Source of the DNA: an uncultured bacterium | GTDB lineage: Bacteria > Bacillota > Clostridia > Oscillospirales > Ruminococcaceae | Assembly (NCBI GenBank): GCA_934875375.1 | Contig: CAKXHL010000006.1 | Span: 45,496-109,495, forward strand | Length of the DNA: 64,000 nucleotides | Direction of reading: 5' to 3' | In this document: piece after piece, positions 1 through 8,514 of the stretch | How positions within the stretch are numbered: position 1 is the first letter of the stretch | Layout of the letters: the number at the start of each line of letters is the position of its first letter | Made by a program: the position numbers and the translations under genes | The notes under the pieces: model-generated | Database searches by the model: none | Seen by the model: the letters and a program-made list of their open reading frames with translations, nothing else | What the model was told of the DNA's origin: nothing

Positions 1-943
1 CGGCAAAGTCCGGATGCTCCTGCAAATAGATTTTTACATTATCCCGCCCTTGTCCCAAGCGCTCTCCATTATAACTGAACCACGCGCCGGACTTATTGAT
101 AATATCCAGTTTGACCGCCAAGTCCAGTATTTCGCCAGCGCGGGAGATTCCCGTACCGTACATGATATCGAACTCCGCCTCTTTGAAAGGAGGCGCCACC
201 TTGTTTTTGACAATTTTAACCCGCGTGCGGTTGCCGATCATTTCTGTTCCGCTTTTAAGCTGTTCAATCCGGCGGACCTCCATCCGCACAGAGGAATAGA
301 ATTTCAGCGCACGGCCGCCGGGAGTCACCTCCGGATTGCCATACACTACGCCCACCTTTTCACGCAGCTGATTGATAAACACCGCAACTGTATTGGACTT
401 GGAAACGATACCCGTCAGCTTCCGCAGCGCCTGGGACATCAGCCTCGCCTGCAGACCTACGTGGGTATCTCCCATTTCTCCTTCGATTTCCGCTTTCGGC
501 ACCATAGCCGCTACCGAGTCGAGTACAATTACATCAATTGCGCCGGAACGGACCAGCGCTTCGGCAATTTCCAAAGCCTGTTCACCGGTATCCGGCTGAG
601 ATACCAAAAGGGAATCAATATCCACTCCCAGTGCTTTGGCATACACCGGATCCAGCGCATGCTCCACGTCGATAAACGCAGCTTCACCTCCTGCTTTCTG
701 GGCCTGAGCAACGATATGTAAGGCAACAGTGGTCTTACCAGAACTTTCCGGTCCGTAGATCTCCACAATTCTCCCGCGGGGTACGCCACCGATCCCCAGT
801 GCCATATCCAGCGAAATCGACCCGGTGGAAATTGCCTCCACATTCAGCGTTGCCGTGGAACCCAGCTTCATAATAGATCCTTTGCCAAACTGTTTTTCAA
901 TCTGACTGATCGCCGTTTCAATCGCTTTTTGTTTATCTACCAT
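1..943 (-). CDS. recA: RecA recombinase (3' end outside window)
   Basis: Catalyses homologous strand exchange and triggers LexA self-cleavage in the SOS response. The reverse-strand frame begins ATG at 943 behind a GGAGC element and reads MVDKQKAIETAISQIEKQFG. The Walker A motif GPESSGKTT is clear, and the last visible residues (LGQGRDNVKIYLQEHPDFA) belong to the RecA C-terminal region. About 314 of the usual ~350 residues are present; the stop lies left of base 1. The gene is divergent from a GntR regulator, and its probable promoter lies about 290 bp upstream with a LexA-box candidate next to it. Identity is certain; only the tail is unseen. Confidence 0.97.
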   Translation of the reverse strand, partial: MVDKQKAIETAISQIEKQFGKGSIMKLGSTATLNVEAISTGSISLDMALGIGGVPRGRIVEIYGPESSGKTTVALHIVAQAQKAGGEAAFIDVEHALDPVYAKALGVDIDSLLVSQPDTGEQALEIAEALVRSGAIDVIVLDSVAAMVPKAEIEGEMGDTHVGLQARLMSQALRKLTGIVSKSNTVAVFINQLREKVGVVYGNPEVTPGGRALKFYSSVRMEVRRIEQLKSGTEMIGNRTRVKIVKNKVAPPFKEAEFDIMYGTGISRAGEILDLAVKLDIINKSGAWFSYNGERLGQGRDNVKIYLQEHPDFA

Positions 944-1016
944 ATTTTTGCTCCATTCCGCACGCACCGCGCCATCATTTCACGAATTTGCGCTTTTATC
1001 CGGTATATCACCCCAA

Positions 1017-1091
1017 ACAAGAGCCTTTTCTCTTGCCAACAGGCTTAAACCTGTTACGCCCATTGAAAAGGCGCTCTGTCTGCGCCTTTCT
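1017..1091 (-). promoter_or_regulatory. Hairpin-rich recA 5' leader
   Basis: If recA is transcribed from the promoter at 1232-1260, its mRNA has a leader of about 280 nt. Three hairpins follow one another in it: AAGGCGC/GCGCCTT (about 1067-1089), AACAGG/CCTGTT (1039-1056) and CAAGAG/CTCTTG (about 1018-1036). The last is followed by a short T run on the transcribed sense. No convincing small gene lies here. Whether these structures regulate recA is inference. Confidence 0.4.
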
Positions 1092-1231
1092 TTTGGTGGC
1101 AAAGGATAAAAGCATTCCGTTTTTCTCGCCTTGAGATCAGAGTTTTGATGAAGCTAACCGAAAGATATCCGCAAAAAACTCTGTCAGCGGCAAAATTTGC
1201 GTGCCTTCGATTTTCTTGTTGCTCTTTTGTT

Positions 1232-1260
1232 ATTATACCGTATTGCGGCGCAAGATGCAA
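1232..1260 (-). promoter_or_regulatory. Probable recA promoter
   Basis: On the reverse strand TTGCAT is followed by a 17-bp spacer and a perfect TATAAT. Transcription would run toward recA, starting near 1225. It is the best sigma-A type promoter in the recA-GntR gap on this strand. Confidence 0.65.
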
Positions 1261-1278
1261 CCGATTTAGGCAAAAAAT

Positions 1279-1292
1279 CGAACATATATTCT
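1279..1292. promoter_or_regulatory. LexA (SOS) box candidate
   Basis: CGAACATATATTCT differs by one core base from the Gram-positive LexA consensus CGAACRNRYGTTYC (G to A), with a second mismatch at the edge. It lies between the two divergent promoters, 19 bp upstream of the recA -35 and about 30 bp upstream of the GntR -35, so it could act on both. The recA context raises confidence; the mismatches lower it. Confidence 0.5.
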
Positions 1293-1323
1293 CGTTTTCT
1301 TTTCTCTGATCACGTATTTTCAG

Positions 1324-1352
1324 TTGCGAAACGATTGCGTCTGTATTATAAT
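1324..1352 (+). promoter_or_regulatory. Probable promoter of the GntR regulator
   Basis: TTGCGA, a 17-bp spacer and TATAAT, pointing toward the GntR-family gene. The predicted start leaves a leader of about 110 nt. Confidence 0.6.
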
Positions 1353-1471
1353 AATAGCAGTTTCGAAGGACGAGTTTTGCCTTTTAGGGGGGACGTCTCC
1401 CGCCGGCAAAAGCAAGCCTGATTGGAAGTTCGTTTTTGGACGGACGCATTATGCAAAAAAGGATTGAAAAC

Positions 1472-2170
1472 ATGAAAGACAATCTGTTATCCAACGGTTA
1501 TTCCTTGGCGGATAAAGTATTCAAAAAGCTGGAAGAAGAAATCCTTAACGGGGCACTGAAGGCCGGCGAAAATCTGACAGAGCTTCGTATTTCCGCCCGT
1601 TTGGGCGTCAGCAGAACGCCGGTGCGTGAAGCGATTCATCGCCTGGAGCAGGAGGGCTTGGTGCAGTTGACCCCCAACAAAGGCGCCGTGGTTGTGGGTG
1701 TCAGTGAAAAAGATCTGCGGGATATCTATGATATCCGTATGAAATTGGAAGGGCTAGCCTCCCGCTGGGCAGCTGAGCAGATTACGGAAGAAGACGCCAA
1801 GTCTCTGCGAGACATTCTAGAACTACAGGAATTTTATACGGCAAAAGGCGATCTGGATCAGCTTCGGAATCTGGATTCTCAGTTTCATGAACGAATTTAC
1901 GAAATCAGCGGCAGCCGTACCCTGCGTCAAACCTTAAGCAGTCTGCACCATTCCATTCAACGTTATCGAAAAATGTCTTTTGCTACAAAAGGACGCGCAC
2001 AAAAGGTGATGGGGGAACATCAGCGCATCGTAGATGCCATTGCTGCTCACAACCCGGCTGACGCAGAAAAAGCGACCATTGACCATATCGAAATGGCCGC
2101 GACCAATATGTTAAAGAATCTCGGCCTTTCCAGCGAAGAGGGCACTTCTTCCGGCGAGGCTGCGCAATAG
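1472..2170 (+). CDS. GntR-family transcriptional regulator, FCD subfamily
   Basis: DNA-binding repressor or activator of the FadR/FCD type, about 232 residues. The N-terminal winged helix-turn-helix is recognisable (LRISARLGVSRTPVREAIHR, then LEQEGLVQL), followed by an all-helical FCD ligand domain (IYDIRMKLEGLASRWAAE, FHERIYEISGS, HQRIVDAIAAHNP). FCD domains usually bind a small carboxylate, often through a metal; the ligand cannot be read here. I place the start at 1472, where AAAAGGA sits 8 bp upstream; an ATG at 1451 and a TTG at 1436 are in frame. The gene stands alone, so its target is unknown, but a LexA-box candidate lies upstream. Confidence 0.88.
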   Translation: MKDNLLSNGYSLADKVFKKLEEEILNGALKAGENLTELRISARLGVSRTPVREAIHRLEQEGLVQLTPNKGAVVVGVSEKDLRDIYDIRMKLEGLASRWAAEQITEEDAKSLRDILELQEFYTAKGDLDQLRNLDSQFHERIYEISGSRTLRQTLSSLHHSIQRYRKMSFATKGRAQKVMGEHQRIVDAIAAHNPADAEKATIDHIEMAATNMLKNLGLSSEEGTSSGEAAQ

Positions 2171-2188
2171 ACAAACGTTCTATCAATA

Positions 2189-2222
2189 AAAAAAGGCCTT
2201 TGCCGCTTGGCAAAGGCCTTTT
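2189..2222. terminator. Bidirectional terminator
   Basis: A 15-bp perfect stem (AAAAAGGCCTTTGCC with its complement) around a GCTT loop, A-rich on one side and T-rich on the other. It separates the convergent GntR and ferredoxin genes and can serve both. Confidence 0.9.
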
Positions 2223-2234
2223 TAGTAAGTACTA

Positions 2235-2405
2235 CTATTTCTCAGAAGGAGCGCCAACCGGGCAAACACCAGCGCAAGCACCGCAGCTAATACAGGTCCC
2301 CTCGTCGATTACGTATTTACCGTCACCGGCAGAGATCGCAGAAACGGGGCATTCCGCCTCGCAAGCGCCACAGCTGATGCACTCGTCAGAAATTACATAT
2401 GCCAT
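2235..2405 (-). CDS. 2[4Fe-4S] ferredoxin
   Basis: Small soluble electron carrier of 56 residues, the normal size of clostridial ferredoxin. It shows two CxxCxxCxxxCP motifs (CISCGACEAECP and CISCGACAGVCP), each ligating one [4Fe-4S] cluster, in an internally duplicated fold. Such proteins carry electrons between pyruvate:ferredoxin oxidoreductase, hydrogenase and Rnf-type complexes. The start at 2405 has a GGAGGT element at good spacing; a longer in-frame extension upstream lacks one. Monocistronic, ending at a shared terminator. Confidence 0.95.
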   Translation of the reverse strand: MAYVISDECISCGACEAECPVSAISAGDGKYVIDEGTCISCGACAGVCPVGAPSEK

Positions 2406-2502
2406 TGCAAATCCACCTCCATTACCATTTTGACAACATTGTATCACGTTCCGCAAAAAAATCAACCGTTTTCGGAGATTTTTCTCCTGTTTTACCGAAT
2501 CT

Positions 2503-3369
2503 TTACTCCATGATCTCCTTGAGCGCTTCTATCTCTTTTTGGTCCACCTTAATCCTACCATCCCGCAACAGGTGAACCTCTTCCTTCGGATACACCCGCG
2601 CTGGCGCATCGGGATTGGCATCCAACCGAACCTTCAGCAGCCCGGACAGCAGGTTTACTTCTACCACCTTGCCCTTGCCGTCGACCGTTCCCACCAGCGC
2701 TCCCACCTTTGGGGTGGTGCGCAGCAGATCTTCATATGCTTCCTGCTCATACTTTAAGCAGCACATCAGCCGCCCACAGGTACCGGAAATTTTTACCGGA
2801 TTCAACGACAGGCTCTGTTCCTTCGCCATCTTGATCGAAACCGGCTGAAATTCCCCCAAGAAAGTCGAGCAGCAAAACGGCCGACCGCAGATGCCAAGGC
2901 CACCCAGCATTTTTGCCTCGTCCCGCACGCCGATCTGCCGCAACTCAATACGGGTGCGGAATACCGAAGCCAGATCCTTCACCAGCTCCCGGAAATCTAC
3001 CCGTCCATCGGCGGTGAAATAAAATAAAATCTTATTGTTGTCAAACGTATACTCTACATCCACCAGCTTCATGTCCAGCTTGTGGACGGCAATTTTTTCA
3101 TTGCATATTTTTGCGGCAGCGGCCTGCTTTTCCTGATTTTTGCGCACCTGCGCCAAATCCTCCTTGGTCGCTTTCCGGATTACCTTTTTCAGCGGTTTAA
3201 CAACGCTCTCGTCACTGACCTGCCGATTTTCCATTGCCACCTCGCCGCACTCTACGCCGCGGGCTGTTTCAACGATCACGCTGTCTTCTTTCTGCACCTG
3301 AACGCCGGCGGGATCAAAATAATACACCTTGCCCACCTGCTTAAATCTCACGCCAATTACTTCCGCCAT
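2503..3369 (-). CDS. ricT: PSP1-domain protein YaaT (RicT)
   Basis: 288 residues, close to Bacillus YaaT. It has the PSP1 domain including the cysteine-rich segment GGLGICGRPFCCSTFLGEF and CGRLMCCLKYE. In Bacillus, YaaT/RicT works with RicA and RicF as an Fe-S-containing complex that supports RNase Y mRNA processing and Spo0A phosphorylation. The order YaaT-HolB-DarA here is the Firmicutes arrangement with genes inverted; holB ends 12 bp upstream, consistent with one operon. The function is transferred from Bacillus; RicA and RicF are not in the window. Confidence 0.9.
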   Translation of the reverse strand: MAEVIGVRFKQVGKVYYFDPAGVQVQKEDSVIVETARGVECGEVAMENRQVSDESVVKPLKKVIRKATKEDLAQVRKNQEKQAAAAKICNEKIAVHKLDMKLVDVEYTFDNNKILFYFTADGRVDFRELVKDLASVFRTRIELRQIGVRDEAKMLGGLGICGRPFCCSTFLGEFQPVSIKMAKEQSLSLNPVKISGTCGRLMCCLKYEQEAYEDLLRTTPKVGALVGTVDGKGKVVEVNLLSGLLKVRLDANPDAPARVYPKEEVHLLRDGRIKVDQKEIEALKEIME

Positions 3370-3381
3370 GGTTCCTCCATT

Positions 3382-4341
3382 CTATTCCTCGAAAGCGCTG
3401 CCAATCCCGGCACCCAGCCAAGTAGTCAGCAACGTCATACTTATGTTTTGGCGGGCATACTCCATGCCCTGTTCTATTATACCAAGGACTCTACCCGCCT
3501 GCAACGGAAGAATGCGGAACTGCCGGGTGTTTTTTGCAAAAAAGGAATCCTTTGTATTTTTCGCTAACAGCTGGCGCACCTGCTCCAGGCACTGAAGCAG
3601 TCCTTCCCGGTCATTCTCAAAACCGGCAAGCACCTGCAGAATGCCGAATCGATCCGCCGTTTCCATTTTACTGCACAAATCCACAGCCTTTTCTAAAAGC
3701 GCCGCATATTTTTCATCCGCCAGCAGCTTTTTTGCCCGCCCAACATTGCCGCCGCTTTGAGCCGCCGCTTTCCGAGCCTTTTCCTCTCCCAATTCCGGGA
3801 TCTGTTCCAGCAGGGCTTTGGCTGTCAGCGCTTCGCCCGGCCCTGCCAGCGGCAGCGCCACCACACGGGACCGCACAGTTTCCAAAAGCCGGGAACGGTT
3901 GTCGCAGGTCAAAAGGAACAGCACGCCGGCAGGCGGTTCTTCCAGCAGTTTGAGCAAAGCATTCTGTGCCCAGGAGGTCATATACTGCGTCTCGCACAGG
4001 ATATACACTTTTCGCGGCGCCTCGTTAGGCTTGACCCACGCGTCTGCCCGCAGGCGCTCAATCTGCTCCTTTTGAAAGGATTTTTTTCCCGGCTCCGGCG
4101 CAATCATCTGCACATCCGGATGAATCCCCTTAAAAATTTTCCGGCATTGGCGGCATTGGCCGCAGGGAGGATTTTCTCCCTCGCACAATGCGGCGGCGGC
4201 AATCAGCCGGGCAAAGGTTTTTCGCCCGGAACCTTCTTCGCCCTCCAATAAAATCCCATGCGGAAAGCGCCCGTCTCTTTGATAAAAGACGAGCGCCTCT
4301 TTTGCTTTGTCATTTCCGTAAAACCGGTTTAATAACGACAT
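3382..4341 (-). CDS. holB: DNA polymerase III delta' subunit
   Basis: Clamp-loader subunit of 319 residues that helps load the beta clamp. The AAA+ core has a P-loop at about residues 34-43 (GEEGSGRKT), a zinc cysteine cluster (CGQCRQC) and the QNALLKLLEEPP segment typical of HolB/DnaX. The C-terminal collar domain is less conserved, as usual. It lies between darA and yaaT, all on the reverse strand with short gaps. Confidence 0.93.
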   Translation of the reverse strand: MSLLNRFYGNDKAKEALVFYQRDGRFPHGILLEGEEGSGRKTFARLIAAAALCEGENPPCGQCRQCRKIFKGIHPDVQMIAPEPGKKSFQKEQIERLRADAWVKPNEAPRKVYILCETQYMTSWAQNALLKLLEEPPAGVLFLLTCDNRSRLLETVRSRVVALPLAGPGEALTAKALLEQIPELGEEKARKAAAQSGGNVGRAKKLLADEKYAALLEKAVDLCSKMETADRFGILQVLAGFENDREGLLQCLEQVRQLLAKNTKDSFFAKNTRQFRILPLQAGRVLGIIEQGMEYARQNISMTLLTTWLGAGIGSAFEE

Positions 4342-4359
4342 TTTTGGATTACCCCAGAC

Positions 4360-4683
4360 CTACAGTTTTTTAAACTGCTCCACATCCAGAACAAAAATGG
4401 TAGCTCCGCCAACAGTGACTTCCACCGGGAACGACGTATACATTCCCACGCCATAAGATGCAGAGGAAGGAACCATCTGTTTTCTCTTTTTACTGTGTTC
4501 TCCGATGACATTGATCGCTTTGTCTACATTTTCGTCCTCAGTACCGATTAAAAATGTGGTGTTGCCGCTCATCAGGAAGCCGCCGGTCGTAGCCAGTTTT
4601 GTAACCGAAAAATTGTTTTTGGTCAACGCGGAAGAAACCATAGAGCTGTCATCACTGGAAACAATAGCAAGAATTAATTTCAT
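4360..4683 (-). CDS. darA: Cyclic-di-AMP receptor, PII-like DarA
   Basis: A 107-residue trimeric PII-like protein that binds c-di-AMP. The family signature (KLATTGGFLMSGNTTFLIG) and the C-terminal IFVLDVEQF strand are present at the expected length. In Firmicutes it is encoded just ahead of holB, as here. Its downstream partner is not fully settled; links to potassium and osmotic homeostasis are known. Start supported by an AGGAGGG element. Confidence 0.93.
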   Translation of the reverse strand: MKLILAIVSSDDSSMVSSALTKNNFSVTKLATTGGFLMSGNTTFLIGTEDENVDKAINVIGEHSKKRKQMVPSSASYGVGMYTSFPVEVTVGGATIFVLDVEQFKKL

Positions 4684-4802
4684 ACATAGCCCTCCTTTTG
4701 CGGCAAAGTTTTGCCTTGGCTTTATTATACCACAGTTTTCCGGGGATTGCCATAGCTTTTTTGATTACAAACCTGTTAATTTTGTATAAATTAGGTAAAA
4801 GT

Positions 4803-5837
4803 CTAATGTCTTTTCCTTTTTTCCCGGATTGCCATTACCACGTCTACCAGCTTTCCGATTACCGGTCGATAGGTATAATTCCACTCTCCTGCATATTCAT
4901 CCAGCTGTCCATTAAAACCTTTCTTAAACCGGTAAAGCCCGTACATCGGACCATTTTCATCCAAATTACCGGATACACCCTGAAAGTCGTACAGCGTACA
5001 ACCTGTCTCCACTGCCCAGCGGATCATTTCCCACTGCATCAGATAATTGGGCATTACATTGCGGTACACATTGTCCGACGCACCATATACATAACAGGTT
5101 TTCCCTGCATAATTGGTAGCAATCGCACCGCAGACGGCGTTGCCCTCGTAAAAGCCCATATAAAGCCGTGCGTGCTCGCCCAGCGCTTTTAACATCCGCG
5201 CAAAATAGCTCTTGGGACGAACCCGGAATCCATCCCGCTCTCCAGTGGTCTGCATAATGCGCACAAAGTCATCCAGGTACTCCTGCCCCACAACCCGAAC
5301 TTCTACGCCATGTTTCATGGCCACCCGCACATTGTATCGGGTTTTTTGGGTCAAATTTGCAAAAAGCTCCTCTTCACTGCGGCCGTTCAAAAACAGATGG
5401 TAATTGAACCGGGCCTGAATGGTTTCAAAACCTTCCGGCCCGGCAAAAAGCGAAAAGCCCATTTCTTTCATGGTTTGGGCCACCTGCTCGTCTGCGGCCA
5501 AAACTTCCGGATCCCATTTGAGCTGATAAGCGTAATATTGTTTTGCCAGCTGATCCAACCCGCTTTTGAGCTCTTTCAGCAGCGGGCGGTTTTCCAGATC
5601 GCAGACCGGCCCACGGGGTGCGTATAAAAGCGCCGCTCCAATCACCGGCAGCTTCTGCACCAATACCGCACACCCGGCGCGAATCTTCCCGGCAGCGTCC
5701 CGTACAACAACCACCTCGCCTTTCCAGTTGTTCTTCACCTGGAACCAGCGGGTAGACTGGGTAAATCCGCCGCGGGGATGGTTTTGGCAGAAAGCTTCAT
5801 ATTCTTCGTACTGTTCCGGCCGCAAAATTTCTGTCAT
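4803..5837 (-). CDS. FemAB-family peptidoglycan bridge aminoacyltransferase
   Basis: 344 residues with two GNAT-like halves of the FemX/FemA fold, including LTQKTRYNVRVAMKHGVEV (the coiled-coil arm region) and LYDFQGVSGNLDENGPMYG near the C-terminus. FemAB enzymes use aminoacyl-tRNA to add the first or later amino acids of the peptide bridge to lipid II at the inner membrane face. Which residue is added cannot be told. It ends the queG-femX tandem: queG stops 4 bp before its start, so the two are cotranscribed. Confidence 0.88.
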   Translation of the reverse strand: MTEILRPEQYEEYEAFCQNHPRGGFTQSTRWFQVKNNWKGEVVVVRDAAGKIRAGCAVLVQKLPVIGAALLYAPRGPVCDLENRPLLKELKSGLDQLAKQYYAYQLKWDPEVLAADEQVAQTMKEMGFSLFAGPEGFETIQARFNYHLFLNGRSEEELFANLTQKTRYNVRVAMKHGVEVRVVGQEYLDDFVRIMQTTGERDGFRVRPKSYFARMLKALGEHARLYMGFYEGNAVCGAIATNYAGKTCYVYGASDNVYRNVMPNYLMQWEMIRWAVETGCTLYDFQGVSGNLDENGPMYGLYRFKKGFNGQLDEYAGEWNYTYRPVIGKLVDVVMAIREKRKRH

Positions 5838-5841
5838 ATGC

Positions 5842-6681
5842 TCACTCTCCTGTATCCGGCCCGCCGCCGGAAGCTTTTCTTTTTATTATACGCAGATTTC
5901 TCTGCAATACTTTGATCCCCCGGTATCCAAACGCCCTTTCTTTTATCAGGCGCGGCAAATTCTCTTCCCGGATCATCCCATCCAGTTCCTGACAGAAAGC
6001 TGGTATATCGGTCCGTTTCGGCGGACGATTATAAGGGCAAACCTCATTGCAGATATCGCATCCCCAGGCAAGGCCGCCTTTTTGCACCTGCTGCTGCTCC
6101 CAATCCGTCAGTTCCCCTTTTTTCTGGGTGATGTGCGAGCGGCATCGGCTTTTGTCCACTCCCGCCGGGGACAGCGCACCTGCCGGACAAGCATCCAGGC
6201 ACCGCCGGCATGCTTCGCAGCCGGATTCCATCGGCATGGACGGCTCCAGCCAAAGATCCGTGACAATTTCAGCAATAAAATGATAGGTGCCGTAAACCGG
6301 ACTGATTAAAAGCCCATTGTTTCCCACAAATCCAAGCCCTGCCAGCCTGGCGGCCGTCACCTCGCGGATCGGTGAATTGTCTGTAAAAAAAGAAAATGCC
6401 TGCGCAGGCCAGATTTCCCGCATCTGCTGTACTGCCGGAGACAGCAGTTCTTCTGCCAACACATGATAATCCCGGGCCCAGGCGTATCTAGAAATATTAT
6501 GCGCCCGCTCGCCGGCGTAGTACCCCAGCAGGCAAACAATCACCGACCGGGCGTTCTGCGGCAGGCGGACCGCGGCACGGCACTCCAGCAGCGGCAAAGC
6601 GTCCGAAAAGGAAGCGACTCCCCAGTGATACAGTCCGGCATCCGCCAAAATCCTGCCGATTTTTTCTTTGCTATCCATCAT
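5842..6681 (-). CDS. queG: Epoxyqueuosine reductase-like Fe-S protein
   Basis: Last step of queuosine synthesis: reduction of epoxyqueuosine in tRNA using a cobalamin cofactor and two [4Fe-4S] clusters. Visible are the core motif TDNSPIREVTAARLAGLGFV and the paired cluster motifs CEACRRCLDACP and CDICNEVCPYN. At 279 residues it lacks the C-terminal HEAT-like domain of E. coli QueG (about 380), a shortened form I associate with Clostridia. Its 3' neighbour is femX; its 5' end overlaps trmB by 11 bp, joining two tRNA-modification genes. Substrate assignment of the short form is less certain. Confidence 0.82.
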   Translation of the reverse strand: MMDSKEKIGRILADAGLYHWGVASFSDALPLLECRAAVRLPQNARSVIVCLLGYYAGERAHNISRYAWARDYHVLAEELLSPAVQQMREIWPAQAFSFFTDNSPIREVTAARLAGLGFVGNNGLLISPVYGTYHFIAEIVTDLWLEPSMPMESGCEACRRCLDACPAGALSPAGVDKSRCRSHITQKKGELTDWEQQQVQKGGLAWGCDICNEVCPYNRPPKRTDIPAFCQELDGMIREENLPRLIKERAFGYRGIKVLQRNLRIIKRKASGGGPDTGE

Positions 6682-7342
6682 TCCGCTCCGGCCAAACGGC
6701 GATCAGCGCTTTGATCGGAATTCCCTGCGCTTCAAACATATCCTCATGCTCTGTGCGGATATTCCCCGAAAAATCGCTGTGCGCCAAATCCCAGCTTTCC
6801 CAGCGAACCGTAAAGCCGCAATCGAGAAAATACTGACGGGAATGGCGGAACAGCATATCATCATCCGTTTTAAACCAGATCTCCCCACCCGGACGCAAAA
6901 AGGTCTTGTATTTTTCCAGCTGGCGGGGATGGGTCAGCCTCTTTTTAAAATGTCTTGGGCGGGGCCAGGGATTGCAGAAATTAATAAAAATTCTCTCCAC
7001 CGTATCCTGACCGGACAAAATCTCATCAATGCGCTCGATATCATAAGCCACAAGGCGCACGTTATCCGGTATCTTCCCCGCCTGGGAAAACAGCGCGTCG
7101 ATCTTGCGGCGGCCAACGCCCAGCATGTTGCTGCTAATATCTACCGCCAGCAAATTTTTTTCCGGGTTGGCCAGCGCGAACTGAGAGGCAAAGCCTCCCT
7201 TTCCGCAGCCCAACTCCAAATACAACGGCTGAGGCCGTACAAACGCCTGCTGCCACTGCTCTTTTAGAGAAGCCGGAGCCTTAATATACAACGGACTTGC
7301 TTCCAATTCCGGAACCGCCCATTTTTTCTTTCTCATTCGCAT
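6671..7342 (-). CDS. trmB: tRNA (guanine-N7)-methyltransferase
   Basis: SAM-dependent enzyme making m7G46 in tRNA variable loops. The start MRMRKKKW matches the Bacillus TrmB N-terminus and has AAGGAGC 9 bp upstream; an in-frame ATG at 7366 is less likely. The SAM loop ELGCGKGGFASQFA, the INFCNPWPRPRH motif (family NFPDPWPKxxH) and LRPGGEIWFKTDD are intact. About 223 residues, normal length. Overlaps the downstream queG. Confidence 0.95.
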   Translation of the reverse strand: MRMRKKKWAVPELEASPLYIKAPASLKEQWQQAFVRPQPLYLELGCGKGGFASQFALANPEKNLLAVDISSNMLGVGRRKIDALFSQAGKIPDNVRLVAYDIERIDEILSGQDTVERIFINFCNPWPRPRHFKKRLTHPRQLEKYKTFLRPGGEIWFKTDDDMLFRHSRQYFLDCGFTVRWESWDLAHSDFSGNIRTEHEDMFEAQGIPIKALIAVWPERNDG

Positions 7343-7537
7343 GGATCGTTTGCTCCTTTTTTTCATGCTCTTTTTACTTTAACACAGTTTTTCCATCAGG
7401 ACAAGCGGCTCCGATTGTGTTTCTTTCTTCTTCGTGCTATAATTTTGTAAGATCGCAGGACTGGCCGGAAAATATATCGTTCCCGTATCGCCTGCGGCAA
7501 TCTTTGGGGTCTGTGCCCGGGAAGAAGGATCTGTTTT

Positions 7538-8278
7538 ATGTTTAAAGCCAAAAATCTCACGCTGATCCTCATTGGGGTTATGCTGTTCAGCCTTTTGCTC
7601 ACCGTAGTGGGAATTACGCTGCCCATCAGCCGAAAGTCAGACAAAATTGAGGAAGCCGGCAGCCAGAGCATGCTGTCGGGCGACGCTATCGCCATCGCGA
7701 TGGGGCATTACAGCGCTACTTCCCTGCGGCTGTTGCAGGAATACCCCAGCGAGTCCGCCGCTTACCGCAGCCTGTGCGGTTTGTTGGAACGGATGCGGGA
7801 ACATTACGGATTTCAGGATGTTTATACCGTAACACGCAACAATATGGGGTATTTTTATGTGTTGGACTCTCAATATGTCCAATCGGAAACTGAAGGATAC
7901 CATCCCATTGGCTCTGAATTTTCCTTTGACTCTTATGGAAAAGAGGTCAAACAGCTGATTGACGATATCTTTGACGGAAACAGTACCGGCGGGTTCGTAT
8001 CCAAAGCGATTCAGTCTGATGATGGCACTTTTATTGTCGCCGCCGCTCCGATCATGGACGGGGACAAGGTCCTGACCGTTTTATGTATGGATATTTCTTT
8101 AAACGATATTCAATTCCACAAACTATGGTTTATCAATTTTAACTATGTCTCCTGGATCTGCGGAACGCTGTTTGTCCTGTCCGCCGGCGCCTTGTATTAC
8201 CTGCACTATCACAACCGCCAGAAAAAGCAAAAAGAAAAGGGCGTTGTAGATATTTCCGTACCGGATGAAAACAAATAA
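7538..8278 (+). CDS. Membrane protein with an extracytoplasmic sensor-like domain
   Basis: 246 residues. One N-terminal membrane helix (about 8-28), an extracytoplasmic segment of roughly 170 residues, a second helix (about 208-228) and a short basic tail. The middle part (YGFQDVYTVTRNNMGYFYVLD, then FIVAAAPIMDGDKVLTVLCMDIS) resembles Cache/PAS-like ligand-binding modules of GGDEF proteins and histidine kinases. No output domain follows, so this is a sensor module alone. It has a GAAGGA ribosome site and is the only plus-strand gene between trmB and rqcH. Partner and ligand unknown. Confidence 0.7.
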   Translation: MFKAKNLTLILIGVMLFSLLLTVVGITLPISRKSDKIEEAGSQSMLSGDAIAIAMGHYSATSLRLLQEYPSESAAYRSLCGLLERMREHYGFQDVYTVTRNNMGYFYVLDSQYVQSETEGYHPIGSEFSFDSYGKEVKQLIDDIFDGNSTGGFVSKAIQSDDGTFIVAAAPIMDGDKVLTVLCMDISLNDIQFHKLWFINFNYVSWICGTLFVLSAGALYYLHYHNRQKKQKEKGVVDISVPDENK

Positions 8279-8480
8279 TCCAAGCCCTGCCACTCCCTTG
8301 TCCAGCTTAGATTGTCGCTCACGGCAATGCGTACAATGCCCTGTTTTGAAACGCTGCGCACAGAAAAGTCTTTCCATTATGCTTTGGCGCTGCCGTAGCG
8401 ATTTTTGATCTGTTCTTTGTCGTATTCTTCCCACCTGCTTCCAGAGTCTCCGCCATTTACCCTTTGATACATTATTTGCA

Positions 8481-8510
8481 AAAAAAGCAGAGGAACATCC
8501 TCTGCTTTTT
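8481..8510. terminator. Bidirectional terminator
   Basis: A 13-bp stem (AAAAAGCAGAGGA with its complement) around a 3-nt loop, symmetric A and T runs. It lies just past the rqcH stop and about 200 bp beyond the convergent membrane protein gene. Confidence 0.85.
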
Positions 8511-8514
8511 CTAT

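Noticed and set aside
1054..1260. Reverse-strand frame of 68 codons between recA promoter and recA
   Set aside because: Its start lies upstream of the predicted transcription start, it has no ribosome site and covers leader hairpins.
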